DNA from: JBLHGN01 sp047616325
GTDB lineage: Bacteria; Pseudomonadota; Gammaproteobacteria; Pseudomonadales; Cellvibrionaceae
Direction: 5' to 3'
DNA length: 27,773 nucleotides
NCBI GenBank assembly: GCA_047616325.1
Contig: JBLHGN010000013.1
Coordinates: 1-27,773, forward strand
The notes below the pieces were generated by a model. It saw nothing but the letters and a program-made list of their open reading frames with translations. It was not told the DNA's origin and did not search any database. Of this stretch, positions 24,255 to 27,773 are shown in pieces; position 1 is the first letter of the stretch, and each line of letters starts with the position of its first letter. The translations under genes and the position numbers were made by a program.

Positions 24255-26132
24255 CTATTGCCCCCGCATAAAAAGCTTGTCGAGGTCTGAAGTGCTGAGC
24301 TGGGCCCATGTGGGGCGACCATGGTTGCATTGACCGCTTCGCTCTGTGGCCTCCATATCTCGCAAAAGTGCATTCATTTCGGCAATGGACAACTGTCGAT
24401 TGGCTCTCACCGAGCCGTGACAAGCCATGGTCGACAAGAGCTCATTGATATTGTGCTGAATTCTTTGACTAGTGCCAAATTCAATAAGGTCTGATAGTAC
24501 GTCGCGCAGCAATAATTCCACATCGGCTTTATTTAAGAATACCGGCACCTGACGAATAAGCAGCGTTTCCGGGCCCATTCGTTCAATCAAAAATCCGAGT
24601 TGCTCAAACGTACTTACATTATCCTCTGCACAGGAAGCTTCTTTTTCACTTACGGCCACAGACTGGGGTACTAGAAGCGGTTGGGATTGAATGGACTGCT
24701 GTGAAAATTGAAGCTTCATTCGCTCGTAGGTAATGCGCTCGTGTGCAGCATGCATATCGACAACAATCAATCCACTCGCATTTTCTGCCAAAATAAACAC
24801 GCCTTTCAATTGGGCTATGGCAAAGCCAAGGGGCGGAATTTCTCCTGCTTCGGCTAAAGCCCCGTTATCAAAGGCACCGGCATTGATGGCGTTCTGATTG
24901 GTTGAGATAGCAGACTCCCTACCGTAAAGCGGCTCCGAAGGCGCAGTTACAAGCGCTGAATAGTGCGCGATTTGTTCATTAGCACCTGCACCATTGGCGG
25001 TGGAAGTTGTAGTACTGTAATTGGCCAAACCCAAATTGGTTTGTACAGGTGAAGACTGGGCATGAGGCGAGGCGAAATCAGGTTGATGCGATGCAAGGGA
25101 ACCACCTTCAACTGGACGCTCGGCACTGGGGCGAACATCGGCCAAAGCTTTATGCAATGCACTGAACAAAAAATCGTGCACCAATCTACCATCACGAAAT
25201 CGCACTTCGTGTTTTGTAGGATGCACATTGACGTCGACATTGGCGGCATCAAGTTCAAGAAAGAGCACAAAGGCAGGGTGGCGACCGTGATAAAGCACAT
25301 CTTGGTATGCTTGCTTTACGGCGTGGGTAACGAGACGATCTTTAATGGCGCGACCATTCACATAAAAATGCTGAAGATCGGCCTGACTGCGAGAAAAGGT
25401 CGGCAGTGCCACCCATCCCCACAGTCGCAGCCCGGCCCTTTCAATATCTATATGTACCGCATTTTCAATAAAGGCAGGGCCACAGATGTGAGCAACCCTG
25501 CGCTCTTGCTCTAGCTGCGTTTGCGCCGGTCGCCAGCTGTGGACAACTCGTCCGTTATTCTTTAACGAAAAGCCCAGTTCAAAACGCGATAGAGCGATAC
25601 GCTTGATAACGTCCTCCACACGACTATATTCGGTTTTTTCTGTGCGCATGAACTTGCGTCGCGCAGGCGTGTTAAAAAACAGATCGCGCACCTCAACTGT
25701 AGAACCATGAGGATGCGCCGCAGGTGAAAGCTGCGCCTCCATATCTCGGCCTTCGGCATGCACACACCAAGCAGAGTCTGACCCCCCGTTATTGCTTGTT
25801 AGCTTGAGTCGTGCGACGGAGCTGATGCTCGCCAGGGCCTCGCCACGAAAACCCAGCGTTGCCACGGCCTCAAGATCGTCCAAAATATGAATCTTACTGG
25901 TGGCATGACGGCTTAGCGCCAGAGGTAAATCTTCTTTCGCAATACCGCAGCCATTGTCGCGCACCCGCAAGAGCTTTAAGCCGCCGCCTTCTACTTCTAC
26001 GTCTAGCTGAAGCGCGCCGGCGTCGACACTGTTTTCGAGTAATTCTTTAACCACCGACGCGGGGCGCTCTACTACTTCACCCGCGGCAATCTGGTTGGCA
26101 AGACGAGGGCTGAGTTTTTCGATTTTATTCAT
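24255..26132 (-). CDS. mutL: DNA mismatch repair protein MutL (endonuclease-motif type)
   Basis: GHKL-ATPase that links MutS recognition to strand removal. It has 625 residues. The ATPase domain is complete: ELLENSVDAG (30-39), DNGCGI (59-64), GFRGEAL (94-100) and FFNTPARRKF; the transducer domain has VNVHPTKHEVRF. A low-complexity linker spans about 335-430. The C-terminal dimerisation domain carries DMHAAHERITYE (459-470), which fits the metal-binding DxHAxxExxxxE endonuclease signature, and also ACHGSVRAN and CNHGRPTW. E. coli MutL lacks this nuclease and depends on MutH; this protein should nick by itself. The ATG at 26132 has only a weak GGGTC site. Flanked by amiB (75 nt) and miaA (9 nt). 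Confidence 0.96.
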   Translation of the reverse strand: MNKIEKLSPRLANQIAAGEVVERPASVVKELLENSVDAGALQLDVEVEGGGLKLLRVRDNGCGIAKEDLPLALSRHATSKIHILDDLEAVATLGFRGEALASISSVARLKLTSNNGGSDSAWCVHAEGRDMEAQLSPAAHPHGSTVEVRDLFFNTPARRKFMRTEKTEYSRVEDVIKRIALSRFELGFSLKNNGRVVHSWRPAQTQLEQERRVAHICGPAFIENAVHIDIERAGLRLWGWVALPTFSRSQADLQHFYVNGRAIKDRLVTHAVKQAYQDVLYHGRHPAFVLFLELDAANVDVNVHPTKHEVRFRDGRLVHDFLFSALHKALADVRPSAERPVEGGSLASHQPDFASPHAQSSPVQTNLGLANYSTTTSTANGAGANEQIAHYSALVTAPSEPLYGRESAISTNQNAINAGAFDNGALAEAGEIPPLGFAIAQLKGVFILAENASGLIVVDMHAAHERITYERMKLQFSQQSIQSQPLLVPQSVAVSEKEASCAEDNVSTFEQLGFLIERMGPETLLIRQVPVFLNKADVELLLRDVLSDLIEFGTSQRIQHNINELLSTMACHGSVRANRQLSIAEMNALLRDMEATERSGQCNHGRPTWAQLSTSDLDKLFMRGQ

Positions 26133-26207
26133 GAAATGACCCAGAGTCGGGGGCTAATTAAGATGTTCGACTTAAACGTATTAAATGCAAATACGCGTAA
26201 GGGCGTA

Positions 26208-27668
26208 TTATGATGATGTAGGGATGGTTAATTGCTGCCCTACACGAATCGAGGTATTGCTTAAGCTATTTGCCTTTTTAATTAACGCGACGCTGACGTT
26301 ATATCGCTTCGCAATGGCCGAGAGCGTATCGCCCCTAGCAATAATGTGGGTGATTTTCCCTCCCCCCTTTTTAATCCAGGCAATCTGCGAGCCCTCGGGC
26401 GGGTTATCGTAAAAATAGTCCTTAATACCAGAAAATATGGCGCGTGCCAATTTCCGTCGATGACTTACCGTTTTAAGTTTTTTTGACTCTTCTGGGTTGG
26501 TTATAAAACCTGTCTCAACCAAAATGGAGGGCACGTCGTGGGATTTCAAAACAATAAAAGCGGCCTGCTCAACGTGTTTTTTATGCAGGCGTGTGAAGCC
26601 CCCCATATTGTTCAAAACTCGCGCGCCAACATCGAGACTACTTGCCAAGGTCGCCGTCATGGAAAGGTCAACCAACACTCCAGCCAATACGTCGTCTTTG
26701 TCACTTAAACTGACATTACCGCTCCCGCCGATCAAATCCGATTCGTTGGCTTTATCGGCCAATATACGCGCCATCTGACTAGAGGCTCCGCGCCTCGACA
26801 GGGCAAAAACAGAGGCCCCCTGCGCGCGCTTATCACTAAACCCGTCGGCGTGCACAGATACGAACAAGTCGGCTCGAATATCTCGCGCCTGCTCTCTGCG
26901 CCGCGTATTTTCAACGTAATAGTCGCCGGTTCTTATCATTTTAGCTTTAAAACCGGGCTCTTTATCAATAAGCGCCTGCAACTCTTTACTGATTTCCAGC
27001 ACAATACTTTTTTCATAGAGTCTACCAGGGCCAATGGAACCAGGATCTTCGCCGCCGTGGCCGGCATCGACAACAACGATAATATCGTTTCTCAATGCAT
27101 TTAAATTTTGAGTTTTTGCAAAGGTTTTTATCGTATTTGTCCGTGCGTCATAAAGGTCCACTACAAGCCTGTCGGGCTTTCCGGCCTGTTTTTTAAGCGC
27201 GAAACTTCTAGGCTGAACGGATGAGTCTATATCGAGCACCACACGCAGGCCGGAGCCATTACGCTTACCATGTCTCAGCTTCGTAATTGGAGTGCCACTA
27301 AAGTCAAGAGCATCAAGATTTGATGCAAAGCGGCTATCGCCAATATCAATAACGATACGATCGGGGCCTTTTAAACTGAACAAAGAATGCTCTGCCGGCG
27401 CAGAGAGGTCAAAAACAAGTCGGGTGTGGTCCGGCGCGCGCCAAAGTCGAACGCCGTCTACTTTTGCCGCTATCGCATTAGAACTTAGGATAAATAAAAG
27501 GCCGTATACCAGTAAACCACTGAAGAAACCCTGCTTGGCAAGAAATACTCGCCACACAAGCGCCCAACTAGGAAGGCACAACAAAAGTGGCGCGAAAACC
27601 CGGCCCGCCGAACGGCCTATTAACCGGAAACAAAGACCAGTAAGGTTTTGCCGCACTACTAACGCCAT
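26208..27668 (-). CDS. amiB: N-acetylmuramoyl-L-alanine amidase AmiB/AmiC type with AMIN and LysM domains
   Basis: Periplasmic zinc amidase that removes peptide stems from peptidoglycan during daughter-cell separation. It has 486 residues. An AMIN domain (about 69-175) targets the septum. The amidase_3 domain (about 196-415) has zinc ligands His204 (VVDAGHGGEDPG), Glu219 (YEKSIVLE) and His273 (SVHADG), and the catalytic Glu in VETGFITNPEE. A single LysM (about 442-484) includes RGDTLSAIAKRYNVS. The N-terminus has two hydrophobic stretches (about 24-41 and 47-67), the second ending SSNAIAA like a signal-peptidase site, so the true start may be internal; a GTG at codon 38 is possible. The ATG at 27668 is 2 nt after the tsaE stop and suggests translational coupling. 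Confidence 0.94.
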   Translation of the reverse strand: MALVVRQNLTGLCFRLIGRSAGRVFAPLLLCLPSWALVWRVFLAKQGFFSGLLVYGLLFILSSNAIAAKVDGVRLWRAPDHTRLVFDLSAPAEHSLFSLKGPDRIVIDIGDSRFASNLDALDFSGTPITKLRHGKRNGSGLRVVLDIDSSVQPRSFALKKQAGKPDRLVVDLYDARTNTIKTFAKTQNLNALRNDIIVVVDAGHGGEDPGSIGPGRLYEKSIVLEISKELQALIDKEPGFKAKMIRTGDYYVENTRRREQARDIRADLFVSVHADGFSDKRAQGASVFALSRRGASSQMARILADKANESDLIGGSGNVSLSDKDDVLAGVLVDLSMTATLASSLDVGARVLNNMGGFTRLHKKHVEQAAFIVLKSHDVPSILVETGFITNPEESKKLKTVSHRRKLARAIFSGIKDYFYDNPPEGSQIAWIKKGGGKITHIIARGDTLSAIAKRYNVSVALIKKANSLSNTSIRVGQQLTIPTSS

Positions 27669-27670
27669 AT

Positions 27671-27773
27671 TTAGCTCAGCAGTGATAATAGATCTACTCC
27701 TCGCGCCGACCTTGAGGTGGCGGTTAAGCGACGGCCCTCACCTTCAACTGCGAGACTTAGTACGATGTCTGCC
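27671..27773 (-). CDS. tsaE: tRNA threonylcarbamoyladenosine biosynthesis protein TsaE, C-terminal fragment
   Basis: Only the last 33 residues or so are inside the window, read ADIVLSLAVEGEGRRLTATS and then RSARGVDLLSLLS before a TAA. The pattern (hydrophobic strand, GRR, T-x-x-S, G-x-x-L-L) resembles the C-terminus of TsaE, the ATPase needed for t6A37 formation in tRNA. The identification also rests on position: tsaE immediately precedes amiB and mutL in most gammaproteobacteria, with the same near-overlap. The P-loop part lies outside the window and cannot be checked. Confidence 0.75.
   Translation of the reverse strand, partial: ADIVLSLAVEGEGRRLTATSRSARGVDLLSLLS

Noticed and set aside
1..27773. 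CRISPR array, prophage or defence island
   Set aside because: No regularly spaced direct repeats, integrase, phage structural genes or defence-associated domains were seen on either strand.

Overview
The window is 27.8 kb of gammaproteobacterial chromosome. Nearly all of it is conserved housekeeping sequence, and every gene I can support lies on the minus strand, so transcription runs from right to left. Gene order (tsaE-amiB-mutL-miaA-hfq-hflX-hflK-hflC-yjeT-hisZ-purA-rnr-rlmB-rpsF-rpsR-membrane protein-rplI-dnaB) matches the Pseudomonas/Cellvibrionales arrangement more than E. coli: hisZ is present, priB is absent, a membrane protein gene sits between rpsR and rplI, and MutL carries the endonuclease motif that E. 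coli lacks. Moderate base composition together with panC-panD near acs suggests a marine Cellvibrionales-like bacterium. That placement is inference.

Right end (27773 to 15900): the 3' end of tsaE, then amiB (cell separation amidase), mutL (mismatch repair), miaA (tRNA i6A37), hfq (sRNA chaperone), hflX (ribosome-rescue GTPase) and hflK-hflC (FtsH regulators), closed by a strong intrinsic terminator at 19120-19148. A second unit follows: yjeT (DUF2065), hisZ and purA.

Middle (15825 to 7674): a lone PilZ protein, rnr, rlmB, then the ribosomal operon rpsF-rpsR-(unknown membrane protein)-rplI. That operon has a near-consensus promoter, a GC-rich discriminator and a likely S6:S18 leader, and ends in a GNRA-loop terminator at 9152-9195. 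dnaB follows from what looks like its own promoter. rnr has a notable 3' end: a run of seven A residues separates the annotated reading frame from an intact 75-codon lysine-rich frame, so the RNase R basic tail is reachable only by a -1 frameshift, by transcript slippage, or has been lost by a one-base change.

Left end (7462 to 1): panC-panD (pantothenate synthesis), a 1.05 kb gene-poor spacer, acs, slyD, ppnN, smrA and the 5' end of polB (DNA polymerase II). The spacer at 5092-6139 is the only accessory-like DNA. It holds an internally deleted IS200/IS605-type element with intact end hairpins, a 159-bp near-palindrome resembling a MITE, and a degenerate coding-like stretch. No CRISPR array, tRNA, rRNA, prophage or obvious defence system was seen.
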